Shown one piece after another: positions 22,751-34,551 of a stretch of 64,000 nucleotides of DNA. Source of the stretch: Favolaschia claudopus (taxonomy: Eukaryota; Basidiomycota; Agaricomycetes; Agaricales; Mycenaceae). The stretch lies in assembly GCA_037176885.1 (NCBI GenBank), contig JAWWNJ010000197.1, positions 281,854 through 345,853 of the forward strand, given 5' to 3'. Numbering within the stretch: the stretch's first letter is position 1; the number at the start of each line of letters is the position of its first letter. The position numbers were made by a program, and so were the translations under genes. The notes under the pieces are model-generated. The model was given only the letters and a program-made list of their open reading frames with translations, was not told where the DNA came from and searched no databases.

Positions 22751-25625
22751 ATGCCTGTCCAACCTGGGCCCTCCTCCTCTGCCCCGCTGTTGAATGACTC
22801 GCCACCCACATACTACCAGAGCGTCGATGACGCTCAGGTCCCCGAACCATCATCGCCAATTGCGGACCCACCGCCACCACCCCTGTTGAATAATTTCAGC
22901 TCTGGGGATGTCGCGTGGATCTTGGCTGGCCTATGGTCGGCTGTCTTCCTCGGCGCGCTGGGTTCGTTTGATGATTGCGCCCGTATCCAACTGTGACTGA
23001 CTTGATGCCATCTGTTGTTAACCGCAGATGGTGAGCAGACGAGCAAGCAGTATAATTTTCTCTGCTGAGCGCGCAAAACGAATCAAAAACAACTAGGAAC
23101 CGTGGTCGCGACTCTCCTCACGCCAATAGGAAGCGACTTCAATAAATCCAACCAAGCATCATACATTGGCACCGCGTATTTACTATCATTATGTTGTTTT
23201 ACGCCGTTATATGGTTAGTCAACTCTTCACTTTCGCGACTTGGAGCTGAACTCCGCCAGGCCGCCTGTCCGACATTCTAGGGCGCAAGGGCGCGATGCTT
23301 CTCGCTTTATTTCTTTTTGGTACTGGATTTTCTTCCCGCTCTAGAACATGATCCGCAACTAACTACCGCCAGGGACGGGCACAATCCTCTGTGGGATGGT
23401 ACCATCGATGGAGACGCTCATTCTAGCACGAACATTGGCCGGGATGGGAGGCGGCGGGCAAGTATTTCCTTTTTCCGCTACGGCCAACTCTTTCTGACCT
23501 ATCTTACCCTTTTTCACAGTGTCATGACAGGTAGATCTCCTCCTTTTGCGGAGGGTAGGGCCGGGTACGACTAGTTTTGCTCACATCCATGTCTTCTAGT
23601 GGCGACTATCGTGGTCACGGATCTAATACCTCTGTTGGTACCTTTCCCGCTACTAGCTAGCTAGCCAGCCTGCGAGCCCCGTGCTAATAGCGTTTTTCTC
23701 GCATCCTAGGAAACAGCGGGGGTTGTACCAGGGTATGGCCAACATGTGCGTTTCGCGTTTCCGTTTGGAAGAAGGGAAAACCTTTGCTCCAATCACCCCC
23801 GTCTTTCTCGCTTATTAATTCATTGGTTTGTCCCCAGATTGTTTGGATTAGGTGCTGGAATCGGCGGTCCTCTCGGTGGTTGGATAAACGACATGTTTGG
23901 ATGGTCAGTTGACGCTTTTCCTATTCGTTGTTCTGTTACCACTGTTACATATCTCACCAACCCTCACGCGACAGGCGTTCGGCCTTTTACTTTCAGGTTT
24001 GTCTCGCTTATACTCTCCTTGTTCGGCGGAAAATACTAATGGGTATTTCTCACAATTCTCGTTCGCGGGTTGTTTAGGCGCCTCTTTTGATCTTCAGTGC
24101 TACTTTGGTAACATGGAAGGTCAACATTAAACTGCCCTCCGACGTGCAGGATCAACCACTTCACGAGAAATTGCGCCGTATCGATGTCTGGGGCTCCCTC
24201 ACGCTTGTGGGCACGGTTGGTTGTCTACTCCTCGGGTTCAGTCTTAAGACGACCGAGGAGATCGCTTGGTCACATCCGCTCATATACGGTCTCTTCGTGG
24301 CTAGCTTCATCTGTGGGGTCCTGTTCATCCTCGTAGAGAAATACTGGGCCCCTTTCCCAGTGATGCCTCTGCGGCTGATAACACGTAGAACCCCCTTCGC
24401 TGTCTCAGTGTCCAACCTATTGGCCAGTATGGCAGCCTTTTCGATGGTAAGTTCTCTGTGGCGTTTACTTTCGGTACTCCGCTCTTCAAAACTGAATCCG
24501 TTGCATTCGCTAGTTATACAACGTTCCTTTGGTGAGTATTCAGCTTCTCCCGCTCAATAACAACAAGCCCACGATTCGAATAACAAAAAGTACTTTTCTG
24601 CTGTAAAGCTCTACTCTGCCGCCAACTCCGGTGTGTTTCCGCCTTTTTTGATCAGTAAACAATTGGACTCAACATAAATTGGCTGATAAGGCTCCCATCT
24701 ATTGCCCCATTCAGTCGGTACTTTCATTTCCTGCGTCTGGAAGCCGCTAAATGGAACTTGCCAGATAGCCATATCGTGCGGAAGCGTCGCTGCGGGATGG
24801 TCCGTACTTTATACTTCCTCGACTGACGTAGATTGTTCTGACACAACTTTTGGGACTTCAGGATGATGCGGAGAACAGGGAAATTATATACTCTGACATT
24901 GGCTGCTGCCGCGTCGAGTATCTCCGCCAATGTTCTCGTGATTTTCTGGAACGAGAACACCTCGGCGTGGCATCTGTGGCTAGATATCGTCCCCCAAGGA
25001 TTCGGCATGGCTAGTTTTATCACTACCACTCTGATCGTTCGTCGATTTATCCCTATAACCATGACGTTGACTTGCAGCTAACGTATAGCATACAGGCCAT
25101 GATCGCAGGGGTAATCAAAGAGGATATGGCCGTCGCCACAGGAAGTGAGCTTGTTTTCTTTGCATTTATAGTATATTGTTCATTCAAGGCTCCAAAGTCA
25201 CTTATCTTTTCCGGACTACCGGTCAGGTACTCGGTGTGAGCCTTAGCGGCGCTATTCTACAAGCGGTACTCCTTCAGAAACTCCGACTGAGAATTCAGGA
25301 CCCGCGTTCCGCAGAGGTCGGTATCTCCTGCCAATCACATTCCCATAGAGACATTAACTTGGTGCCCCCTCCCACTGCCTTTAGATCATCTACGAAATCC
25401 GGTAACGTCCTCCCTGCATACATCGTGGGTTCGTCTGTCTGAAACTTTCTCGCCGCTCCCTCTAGACATTCGGCGGAGAGCATTCGTTATCTCGATCCCC
25501 GGTGGAAAAAAGCGGCGGTGGATTCCTACGCAGATGCCCTAAGGGCTGTCTTCATATTTCAAGCCGCTATGGCTTTTTTGGCGTTCCTGACTTGTCTCCC
25601 GATTGAAGAAAATCCCTTGCCGTAA
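22751..25625 (+). CDS. Major facilitator superfamily transporter, DHA2 / VBA-like
   Basis: This is a plasma- or vacuolar-membrane drug:H+ antiporter or basic amino acid transporter of the 14-helix class. The leader is Pro/Ser-rich; helix 1 is DVAWILAGLWSAVFLGALD, followed across an intron by GTVVATLLTPIGSDFNKSNQ, ASYIGTAYLLSLCCFTPLYG and RLSDILGRKGAMLLALFLF (motif A, G-x-L-S-D-x-x-G-R-K). Next come GTILCGMVPSMETLILARTL, LFGLGAGIGGPLGGWINDMF, WGSLTLVGTVGCLLLGFSLK, FVASFICGVLFILVEKYWAP and LASMAAFSM. The last exons have YLFRTTGQVLGVSLSGAILQ and FQAAMAFLAFLTCLPIEENP before the stop at 25623-25625. More than ten short introns are present. The substrate cannot be told from sequence. Confidence 0.87.
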
Positions 25626-26166
25626 GTCACTAATGTCTTTGTTGTAGATCTTTTCATCCTGCTCACGATCATTCAATGAATGACGCAGTGGATCGCGGGA
25701 AGAGCAGGAGGCGCATTTTCGCAACCAAGAACAACTCAATAGAAACAACACGGACGAGCAATTGTAGGATAGCACAAACCATTGACAACCATGTATTTGT
25801 ATCGGACTCTGTATCGGACACAATGCAGGCATACGCGCCGACTTGACGGTTCTTCTGAGCGCTGGCTCTCGGCGGAGACAATGAACTTCAATCTTCGCTT
25901 CGATCTTAGATAAAAGGCGGCCTTGAATTTTTGAACGAAGCATTATACGTCCGATTCATGATTGTGTATTCCACCTGCGATGGGTATCCATACGAACTTC
26001 GCACACGGAAGCACGACTCTTGCTCTTTATCACCAGAGAGAAGCCCGGAGTCGATGCAGCGGTGAATAGAGAACGAGATGTATTTGTGTATCGTCAGTTG
26101 CAGCAGTCCCCGACCCTCCGGCGGAGAACCATAATTCCGAACATTGTTCTAACCAACCAACGGCGC

Positions 26167-26597
26167 CTAACTCTGTGCGCTGAGACTTTTCTCCAGCTCC
26201 AGTTCGATCTCGTCGCAAGTGTTGTCGCGTTCTATCCATCTGGTAAGACGGGAAGTGCCGGAGGGGGGTGAAACAGCGGTATGTAAGTATATTGTGGGTG
26301 AGGCTTCTACGTTTTTGGCTGCTGTTGCTTCGGATTCGGGATTGGGTGAACTTCTTCTATCCAGCGTCTCGGCGGACGTTTGGCTACGGTGACACGAGTG
26401 GATGCACTTCCACCTCCGCCATGCATCTCGACGTTTTCGCCGTCGGAATCGCTGTCGGCGTATCGGCCCTTGGTAGGGCGTGCGGGACACGGAAGGATAG
26501 CTGGAGCGGAGACGGTGACCACGGCAGCGATGAATGTAAAGCCAAAAAGCGAAGAGACGAATTCGCGCTTTTGGGTGAAGCGCAGGGCTCTATGCAT
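26167..26597 (-). CDS. Small single-pass membrane protein, unknown function
   Basis: The minus-strand frame begins MHRALRFTQKREFVSSLFGF and runs straight into a hydrophobic helix (FTFIAAVVTVSAPAILPCPA). KGRYADSDSDGENVEMHGGG, a polar stretch, follows, then KRPPRRWIEE. A downstream exon on the same strand gives RWIERDNTCDEIELELEKSL before a stop at 26167. The exact splice between the two parts is unclear. The basic N-terminus before the helix resembles small mitochondrial inner-membrane assembly factors, which is inference only. The gene is head to head with the mitochondrial uS14 gene, 151 bp apart. Confidence 0.5.
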
Positions 26598-26748
26598 CGT
26601 TCCGGCGGATTATAAGTGTAATGGCTAGTGTAGAGATTAAGGATGAGTTTTGTGGAGGGGAGCGGGCAATTAACGCACCATGCCAGATGAACGGAACAGA
26701 CAAGAGTGTTTGTTATGTAAGCAAACACACTAGACTTGACGGTCGACA
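26598..26748. promoter_or_regulatory. Shared divergent promoter, small membrane protein / uS14m
   Basis: The start codons at 26597 (minus) and 26749 (plus) are separated by 151 bp with no other gene between them. Confidence 0.45.
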
Positions 26749-27176
26749 ATGAACAATGCGCTCAAGGCCATGCGCAATACCCGCGTTATGCGCGACGTGA
26801 AGGCTCGTGAGGGTGTTCTCAAAAACGAGATTACCCGCCGAGCATACCTCTACGTCGCCCGCAATACCACTCTCCCGCCCCAAGTCCGCCACCAAGCTCA
26901 GCTCCAACTCAACACTTTTGACAAGTACACCCGCCCCACCACCGTGAAAAATCGTTGTTCAGAGACGGGCAGGGGTCGGGGAATCATCAGTGAATTTGCG
27001 TTGTGCAGAGTACGTTGTAGCGTTGCGTATTTTCGTTCACAGTGTGCTCATCATCCATTTCAGTTCCAATTCCGATTACGGGCATTACAAGGCGAACTAA
27101 ACGGTGTGCGCAAGGCTTGCTGTACATATATTTCCATTACCCCCGCGTACCCATGCTGATGATGAATACAGGGTGA
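26749..27176 (+). CDS. MRP2: Mitochondrial small-subunit ribosomal protein uS14m (MRP2)
   Basis: uS14m is part of the head of the mitochondrial small ribosomal subunit. Exon 1 encodes MNNALKAMRNTRVMRDVKAR, ITRRAYLYVARNTTLPPQVR and the family signature VKNRCSETGRGRGIISEFAL-CR. A GTACGT...TTTCAG intron (27010-27063) is followed by FQFRLRALQGELNGVRKAC. A second intron (GTACAT...ATACAG, 27122-27171) splits the final Trp codon: the last exon is only 5 nt (GG plus TGA), which gives the conserved C-terminal ...KACW. Without the last splice the frame runs on into a non-conserved tail. The protein is of normal length. Confidence 0.95.
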
Positions 27177-27251
27177 TATACAAATACAAAAAGATTCGGA
27201 AAGAAAACCCCAAGCTATAGAATTAGACGTACTAAAGTAACTATACTCAGC

Positions 27252-28990
27252 TCATGTGGTGGCAGGCGCACTGTCGGTGCTCGTGATATCAGCAATGCGA
27301 AGCTCAGGCTCCCCTCTTTCCCTTCTCCATCTGTTCACAATATTGAGCGTCGCAGGATCCACCAAGAACCTGTCGGGATGTAAGTCGCTATTTCATAAGT
27401 TGGGGGGCATCGACAAACCCGTATTGGCGGAGCCATTTCTCGCTGATTTCCCAGTTACCATGCGCCAAAACGTCGTCTCCGTGAATCGTCACCGCATTTC
27501 GATAGTCCAACAGGCAGTCGACAAGATCGAAACGTCCTGTTGAGCTATGAATACGACCTTCCTCACCGGAAATGAAAGTTAGATACCTCGCAGAAGAATC
27601 ATGCGGTCCCGTAGTTCGGGATGCAGAATGCGATCAATGACGCTCTCTGCAGGTTCGTCAGTGGAACAGCTTGAACATTCAACAGTTGACACAAACCATG
27701 GGGCACCGTCCTGCATTGAATGTCAGAAAGTTCATTATACAATAGCGTTGTCATATTACCTCTGAACCAAGGTCGGCCTGAGCGAAGACGGCAGACAATA
27801 AGCAGTGTTCCTCTTGTAATTGTCCAGATGGTAGCTGCGAATGTTGAGCAATCAACAGAGTATCTGAACTGAGGCGCTTACTGGATGAGTTTGTAAGCCT
27901 CACTCTTGTTTGGATCGTCGTCTTCTTCCGTCGGCTCAGGCGGAGACATCTGGTTGGTTTGAGGGGGCTGGATCGGTGTTGCTGACGGTACACCAGGTGA
28001 AGGATTGACTGGGTTGAACGAAAGCGGAGGGAGCGACGACTCGACACCCATATTGACACCAGACATATAAGAATTCTGATAACTCGTCTGTGAGCCACTG
28101 GCGAACGTAGGGGATGCATTTGCAGTTGGAGAAGGGTTTGAGAACATCGGCGATCCGTTGCTGCCGCCGCGCATTATATCATTGAACATAGCATTGTTGT
28201 TGTCTCGACCGTAGAGGTTGTTGCCGGGGTTCATGCCGACGAGGACAGGATATCCATTCTGCGCAGGTTCTTCATGATCATTGGCTCTGGTCTTCTTGCG
28301 AGCATTACCACCATCTTCGTCAGCGGAACGCTTCTGCCCTCCCTGTGCGGCCATGGCAGCCTCGTTGGCCTTTTTGCGACGCTGGTAGCCCTGCCAGGCG
28401 GTGTCGGTCTCAGACCTATTGATGAAACTGTGGAAGTCGGCGACATCCCATCCGAGCTTGGGAAGAAGACCACCAGCGCCTTCGCCAATGAATGCACCAA
28501 GACTGCGCAGCAGGGTGCGCAACGTCTGGTTCTCGTCCATCAAATCTAGGGACTTGATGAACACATATCCGAGTGAAAGGAACAACTTTCGCACCCTTGA
28601 GCATATTTTTGAGCTCACTAACGGCTTGATCGGTGCCGCCGGAGAGAATTTCGACGCGAGTCTCCAGATCCCGGATCTGAGGGGGAACGCTTAGCGCAAG
28701 TGGCGAACGACGACGACGACAAACCTTCTGCTGCTTCCTGAGACGAAACTCGCGCTGTGCTATGCGATTTTGGTCGCGTCTTGCTGCCTGTGAGCTGTTC
28801 GAACGTAAGCAGGTTGACTAGTATAGTTGACTAGGAGAAGATGACATACTTTGGGTTTTTCTTGCGCCCGGGCTTTCCAGGCTGAGTGCTGGACTCTCGG
28901 TCCGAGTCCTAGAGGTTACGGAGGTGAGCGGGGAGTTGCATAATCCCGGGCGGAGTGTATACATTGTCTACAGAAACACTGCGCTCCGTC
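27252..28990 (-). CDS. bZIP transcription factor with a DUF3425-type C-terminal domain
   Basis: This is a Yap-like fungal regulator. A basic stretch (GKPGRKKNPK) leads across an intron to the basic region RRDQNRIAQREFRLRKQQK, and across another intron to the zipper IRDLETRVEILSGGTDQAVS with LMDENQTLRTLLRSLGAFIG. A long linker holds KRSADEDGGNARKKTRAND and a Pro-rich tail. The C-terminal domain matches the DUF3425 pattern: YHLDNYKRNTAYCLPSSLRP, TLVQ, VIDRILHPELRDRMILLR, FDLVDCLLDYRNAVTIHGDD and WEISEKWLRQYGF. It ends ITSTDSAPATT at 27252. The 5' end is uncertain: coding sequence reaches at least 28911, and a start near 28960-28990 is inferred. Confidence 0.82.
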
Positions 28991-28999
28991 ATGTTGGCT

Positions 29000-29890
29000 G
29001 AGAGATGGTTGGGAGATGAGAGATGCCAGATTACGAAGACTTCGCCTTCCGGCCATCAGCGAAAGCATCACCAAATACACTGCACAGCATTGACAACTCG
29101 CACCGCCACGGACAGTGACAACGACGAAAATCACTGCAAATCGCATTCCAAATTCCACTTCGGGGATTGAGCATCCAGATCAGATCTTTCCTTGACCAGT
29201 TTCAACTTCATCCACGTCCCAAACGCCATCGTTTTTTTTTATCTACCACGCGTCGAGGTCTTCTAACGCCGGGGTGAGAATCGAACTCTGCAAGAATACT
29301 TTCGTAACCAGTCAAAGCGAACATTCGACAGCTTCAATCCTGGTTACCCTTTTTAGTTTCATCTGACGCAAGAATCGGAAGCGGCGTCGTCGTGGCGTAA
29401 TTTCTTGCTTTACGACTCGAGTCGATCTTCTTCTCAACCCAACCATTCCTGATGACATCGAATTTAGAAGGCGAGGCCCGGCACTCTGTGCGTGCGTAAA
29501 AATATTAAGACGATCGCAGCACTTGAGCACACAAACCCCAGTGGGCATCCACCTTGCCAAGAGCTAGATAAAATCCACGTGGGCCCAATCATATGGACTG
29601 GTTCCCCCGCACGACGGATCTCGCGAAGATCGAAAAGATTCGGCCCAGTCTACAACCCAAAAAAAGACGTTTTCGCAGCCAGCGGTGTCGTTATCAATGT
29701 CCAGTGGAGTATTTTTCTGCGCATGTCCTGGTAATCTCGGAAATATCCTTGATCAATGCGAAACGCAATCCTTACATAGGCTAATAAGACCCAGCTCTAC
29801 ACTGCAGCATGTTGAACCTTATCTATTAAAAATCGCTGTATAAACGTTCGTTGGAAGAAAAAAAACGACGGACACTCTCACCTGTCTTCC
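29000..29890. other. Divergent intergenic region, bZIP gene / DUF6593 gene
   Basis: About 0.9 kb with no supported gene. It should hold the promoters of both flanking genes. Confidence 0.45.
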
Positions 29891-30604
29891 ATGGATACAG
29901 TCCTCCGCTTCTCGTACTCCAAACCAGAAGAAATTCGGACGTTCGGCGCGCACAAGCGACTCGACGGCGGAGGTGAACTGCAACTATACGAAGTAAGCTG
30001 TACGAGCTGTACCGTCCCTGACTCGAGGTTCCTTACCAGCCACAAGTTCTACCATTCTTCATACGGTCCTTCAACTGGCGTGACTACGTTCCAGCGGAAG
30101 AACCTGAGGACGGACGTCTGGGAGCCAGCTGGAGAGATTTCCTGGACGTCCAGTACAAACGCGACTGTCCACTTTGGTACCGACGAGGTGCGAAAACGTC
30201 GTGTGCGTGAATTTCGCCAGAATGATGGCCGCCGTAGGTCAACATGAGAGACTTGAGAAAACCAAAGAAATCCAGCAGCCAGTGAGTTTTCTTGCTTCCG
30301 TTATGGCCTCATGAGCTAAGGGATTGAGCAAAGATCCCGTCGTTTCAAAGCCGGAGGTTCAGAGTACAAGTGGAAGACGGGGGAAGGGAATGATCTCTTT
30401 GTCAGTCTTGAATTGTGCCTCCACAGAGATGCAACACCTTGTAATTTGTGATTGTAGTGTGTCGACTCACGAGGAAAGACAGTTGCGACGTGGACACAAG
30501 AACAGACGACGTTGTGGGTTGGCGCCCCAGCGGAACGCATCTTGGACCGGGTTGTCGTGACATGCCTACTGAACTTATGGGTGAGACAGCTTGGACATTG
30601 GTGA
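29891..30604 (+). CDS. DUF6593-type protein (first copy)
   Basis: DUF6593 proteins are common in Agaricomycetes, with a beta-rich tubby-like fold and no known function. Exon 1 gives MDTVLRFSYSKPEEIRTFGA and GGGELQLYE. Next come FYHSSYGPSTGVTTFQRKNL and GEISWTSSTNATVHFGTDE, then across two short introns RRFKAGGSEYKWKTGEGNDL, VDSRGKTVATWTQEQTTLWV and ERILDRVVVTCLLNLW. The order E-I-x-W-x-S-x-T-N-A, then E-Y-K-W, then D-R-V-V-V-T-x-L-x-N-x-W is the usual layout. The family name rests on my recall of the pattern; a domain search should confirm it. A second, diverged copy lies at 42526-43371. Confidence 0.72.
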
Positions 30605-30713
30605 CAAAAGCTCCATTGGGTGGGGCGGAGTAGGATACTAGGATATGCATAGAGCAGCTAATGATACAGGTTTTGGATGGGCGCGACACCAAGTGAGTCA
30701 AGGGAGCGTTTTG

Positions 30714-31032
30714 TTACCGGGCTTCGAATTGGACCACTGGCCGGTTGAGATCAGCGGTGTAGGCAAGGCAAAGAGAGGAACCCGGGCTCACTTCGCTTAG
30801 TGCGTTTCTTGTACATGATACGATGGCCACATTCTCGGCAACGAATTGGTTCTCGGGACTTAATTTCGTTAGTCGCACCGCAGTCTTGCATCGGTATCAG
30901 TTTGTAGGAAAGCGACGAATATGCGGGAAACGGACCAGCACAGTTGTAATCCATAGCTTCCTTTGGAGCAACAAGGCCAACACTATAGCGGCCGCCTTGA
31001 GGGGGATTAGCAGTCTGCGGTAGCTGGCTCAT
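30714..31032 (-). CDS. RPB12: RNA polymerase I/II/III common subunit RPB12 (ABC10-alpha)
   Basis: RPB12 is a small zinc-ribbon subunit shared by all three nuclear RNA polymerases. Exon 1 is [20 protein letters not shown] followed by MDYNCA. A GTCCGT...GCAAG intron splits the Asp codon, after which [20 protein letters not shown] and [11 protein letters not shown] follow. A second intron (GTGAGC...GGCCAG) splits the Met codon and the last exon encodes MVQFEAR and a stop, the invariant C-terminus. All four zinc-ligand cysteines are present (C-x2-C and C-x2-C). Both splice sites are decided by this conservation. Confidence 0.96.
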
Positions 31033-31299
31033 AGTAGCGCTGAAACGAGCGGGGCCGGGTTGTGATGGGAGTAGTGATCAAGTCACAAGAAAACAACGCG
31101 ACAACAACGCCAACAACACGCTCCGAAATAGTAATTTAAAGTCAAGTAAGACGCGTCAACTTGACTACGCCCAGTTCCGCGCGTTTCTGGCAGAGGACAC
31201 TGACTGGAAGATAGACAAACGACTGATGCTGCAGCTTTTTGACACCGTAAACACCAATCTGTCTTGCGGGGCAGTGTTCTCGACGCCGGTCTGCAAACT

Positions 31300-31842
31300 C
31301 GCCCACTGTCTCTGATATTCTCAACTGGCGGCATCTCGCGTCGTTTGACAGTCCTTGTGCAATGATGGCTTGCCTTGGAGATCATCGGTGACATGCCGTT
31401 TCGCCATGCTCCATTTGCTTAGCTTCCCCCACTTGCTCTCAGCATCTCATTTCTGTTTCTTTATCGACGACTGAGTCCTCCGAGTAGGTGGCCATGGATA
31501 TATTGCGCTCTTCGCAACCTGCTGCTCAGTTCCTGGGCTACGGCTAGACCGTGATTTCTGGGTATCCAACAGTACATAAGCGGAGCCTTTGCTGTTCAGG
31601 TCCCACCGGTAGATCAGCAAATCTCCCTGCCAACCTCAATTGATGCTTTATCTGGTTTCGCGACAAGGAATGGTCTGTTCGACGCCCTGATAAAATTGTG
31701 GACACGCCGCTTGGCAACAGAGCGTGGGCGTTTCCAAGGTCAACAGGTCCTTATATACCGCCTCCATTCGGAACGCTCTCCCCGAGGTCTTCTCCTTCAA
31801 AGTCTCCTTCAAAGATTATACCCCACCCTTTTATTCTCGACA
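31300..31842. other. Intergenic region upstream of a disordered-protein gene
   Basis: No gene is supported here. A TATA-like CTTATATACC at about 31752-31761 lies about 85 bp upstream of the start at 31843. Confidence 0.4.
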
Positions 31843-32748
31843 ATGACCACTCTCCCTTCTTTCGTCGAGCTCATGGAGTCTTTGGGTTTAGACCAATCTT
31901 CACCTGTACCTGCCCGCGCAGCGTCCTCTTCCCCGCGTTCCTCGCCCTCTTCTTCGCCTCGCATGCCGAGCATTACCCCGCCGTCTCCCGTCAAATCCCG
32001 GTCGAGCCCATCGCTTCGCGATGCTGGGGCATCTCGCAACCGCCTCGCGAGGTTTTCACCTTATTCCCCGGTATTCGTGAGTCTTATTTTTGGCATCGGG
32101 AACGGCAACTCAGTAAACATCGCAGCCCTCTTCTTCGCGTCGAGGCAGTCTTTCCTCCGTATCCTCGACTTCATCTTCAGATTATGAGAGACCCACTATC
32201 CGAGTATGCACGCGTTCTTCCATTTTGGAGGTAGCCGACGAGAACTCATCCAAATATAGGCTTATTCCACTTCACCTCATCCACCATCGTCTCCCCGCAG
32301 TCGCAAACGGCATGGCAACAAACTAACGGTCAACGTATATGGGTCAACCGGTGACCTCGCTGCCAACACTCCCATTTCGTCTTACGTCCGGAGAAAAACT
32401 CCCGGTGCCTCACCCTTGGCCTCGCCTACGTCCCCCATTTTCCCTCGCGACGAGTCGCCCTCCACTTCCCCCATGCCCTTCACCATCCCTACCCTCCCAG
32501 CTCTGTTCCCGCGTTCCGCCAGCTCAGATTCATTTCCTCTGACCCCAAATTCCGATCTTGATGCCAATCCTGCGTCCGAACGCAATTCCCCCAATTTCCA
32601 GACCAACAAACCCCTCCCCGACGTTATAGAATACCACCGCAGCTACCACACCGGCGTGCGCATCTCTTCGCCGCCGCGATCTGCCGAGTTTGCTCCCAGT
32701 GGTCGCCATCCTCGCTCGCGCGCTCCCGTGCACATCGCTCAGTCGTGA
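31843..32748 (+). CDS. Ser/Pro-rich disordered protein, unknown function
   Basis: The product starts MTTLPSFVELMESLGLDQ, a likely amphipathic helix, and is then almost wholly Ser/Pro/Arg-rich (SSSPRSSPSSSPRMPSITPP and similar). A second exon reads RRGSLSSVSSTSSSDYERPT and, after an intron (GTATGC...ATATAG), YSTSPHPPSSPRSRKRHGNK. The last part has SPTSPIFPRDESPSTSPMPF, RNSPNFQTNKPLPDVIEYHR and ends RSRAPVHIAQS. I recognise no domain. The short ordered N-terminus and the many SP/TP sites suggest a phosphorylated adaptor or cell-cycle-regulated protein, which is speculative. Confidence 0.65.
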
Positions 32749-33188
32749 TCTCGTTTTCTTTAATTCAGTGTATGTCACTGCGCGTATTGCATTGCATTGT
32801 ACTACTAGCCCTTCGAACTCTGTGTACACTATGTACCATACTGCCAAGCCAGTTTCGCGTACTCTACTCACTCTCCTTCGGACAATCGCCGCCACGCTCG
32901 CTATTTTGCTTTCGCATTAACCCTATCATATACCTCCTCGGTCGGCTGGCCAGGTATTCCGCCTCCCTTCCGTAGTATACCAACTACTTGCAATCAACCG
33001 ACTGCGTAACCAGAATACAAAAGTTCTGATAGTACCAATAATTGCTAAGCAACTCGTATGCTTTTCGCGTGGACCCGCCACACAGTGTATGAAAGATCTC
33101 AATCTTCTGTCCAGAATCGCCGCGTTACGGTCTGTTGCAATTAAAAGATAAAATAAAACAGTAATGACAACGACTCCTCGAGAACCAG

Positions 33189-34551
33189 CTAATCATGCGA
33201 GTCTTCATCCTCGCCTGGACATTGACTGGCCATCTCTTCCGCGCTTTCATACTGCGACCCGCACCAGAAGCAGTACGCATAATTTTCACGCAGATACGAC
33301 AACACCAGCTCCAATCGATCCGAGGCCTAAGATATCACCGTTATTTTCGTACAGAGATGATTGCAGATGGGACGGGTACTCGCATGGAGACGCAAAAACT
33401 GAGTGGTTTCTTCTAATACTTCCAAAGAGAACTCTGGCGGTATAACAGCGGCGTTGACATCGTCATCTTCTAAAGCTCCCAATGGCTGGAGCGTGTCTGC
33501 CGCCATCTGTCGCCGAAGTCTGGCCTCGATACTAACTGCCGAGTCGCGGTCGCGCTTTGATGAAGTCGTAGAAGGGTCAATATCGAGGGTCGTTCTCAGA
33601 TTCAGTGAATCCAGGAGACCAGGAGGAAACGAGTCTGGGTTGTTGGGATTCAACCACAAGACATTGAACTGTGAATATCAATTTAACCCCAGATGTAGGA
33701 CATCAGGCATCGCAACACCTACCGTTTTTCCCGCTTTCTCATCGAGACCCGAGCATGTGCGTTGCGCTGGAGCTGGGAAGAGATTCAAAAGAAGAAGAAA
33801 CGGCGTGCGACGGATCAGCGTAACGACGTACATGAAGGTCAAAAAAAAAAATAGGAACCTACCGAGTCGACCTTCAGCACGTCTCTCTTCGTATTCTTCT
33901 TTTGCGCGGCTCCTGAAGTCACGATGGTTGGTCTCTTCGGCCATCTTGGCCATCTTCGCGACGCGTTCAGCAGACGTGGGGGAACGCGAGCGGCGCTTCA
34001 ACCCTAGACCAATACCCCGTTTTCCTGTTCGATATCAAGATGTTAAATTTACCTTGGGTTGTAGCACCATGCGGACTACACCTACCAGCCCATTCATTGA
34101 TCGGCAAAGGTTCAATTTTGTGACCTGACTTCGGATTGGCAGTAGAATCATTGTTGGACGGTCCAGCAGCGGGTTGCTCGTCGGGTAGCGACTCGTGTGG
34201 GCGATGACTCGCCGTCTGCTGCGTCAAGTCGCCGCTCTGTTCGGGTTTCCCTAGAGCCTGCCCGGGTTTGAACCCCATCTTCAACATGATAGACAGCGCC
34301 TTATTGCCCGAGCCAAGACCAGCATCTTCCTCTTCTTTAGCACGTTCGAAAAGACTCTTGCTGAGACCCTCTGTACGCGACTCTATTTCGCGCTGACGTC
34401 GACCTTTGGTTCTATTCTGCTCATTCTTTCGTTGAGACTGTTTCGCTGCGTCCTTCCGAATTTGCGAATAAGTTTTCGCCGCCGAAGTAGTGTTGGAGTC
34501 GATAAGGAATTTATCGATGTCCTTCAAATAGTCGTCTTCATCATCCGACAT
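33189..34551 (-). CDS. G-patch protein of the GPATCH11 (CCDC75) type
   Basis: G-patch proteins activate DEAH-box RNA helicases; the GPATCH11 group also has a C-terminal DUF4187 zinc-finger-like domain. The N-terminus is MSDDEDDYLKDIDKFLID, then a basic coiled segment (KQSQRKNEQNRTKGRRQREI). The G-patch follows: NKALSIMLKMGFKPGQALGK and, after a linker, LPINEWAGRKTGIGLG. RSRAKEEYEERRAEGRLG and VLWLNPNNPDSFPPGLLDSL lie downstream. The C-terminal exon reads LVLSYLRENYAYCFWCGSQY, then ESAEEMASQCPGEDEDSHD. C-F-W-C-G and the later Cys are as expected. The intron before the last exon most likely starts GTATTAG after EFSLE. The frame is clean. Confidence 0.9.

Noticed and set aside
29264..29345. tRNA-like 3' part on the minus strand (GTTCGATTCTC before CCCCGGCG)
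   Set aside because: No matching 5' acceptor strand is found and the T-stem pairs poorly, so no cloverleaf can be formed.
31083..31394. Open frame on the minus strand upstream of RPB12
   Set aside because: Cys-rich look is not in a known spacing and three frames are equally open; no support for a gene.
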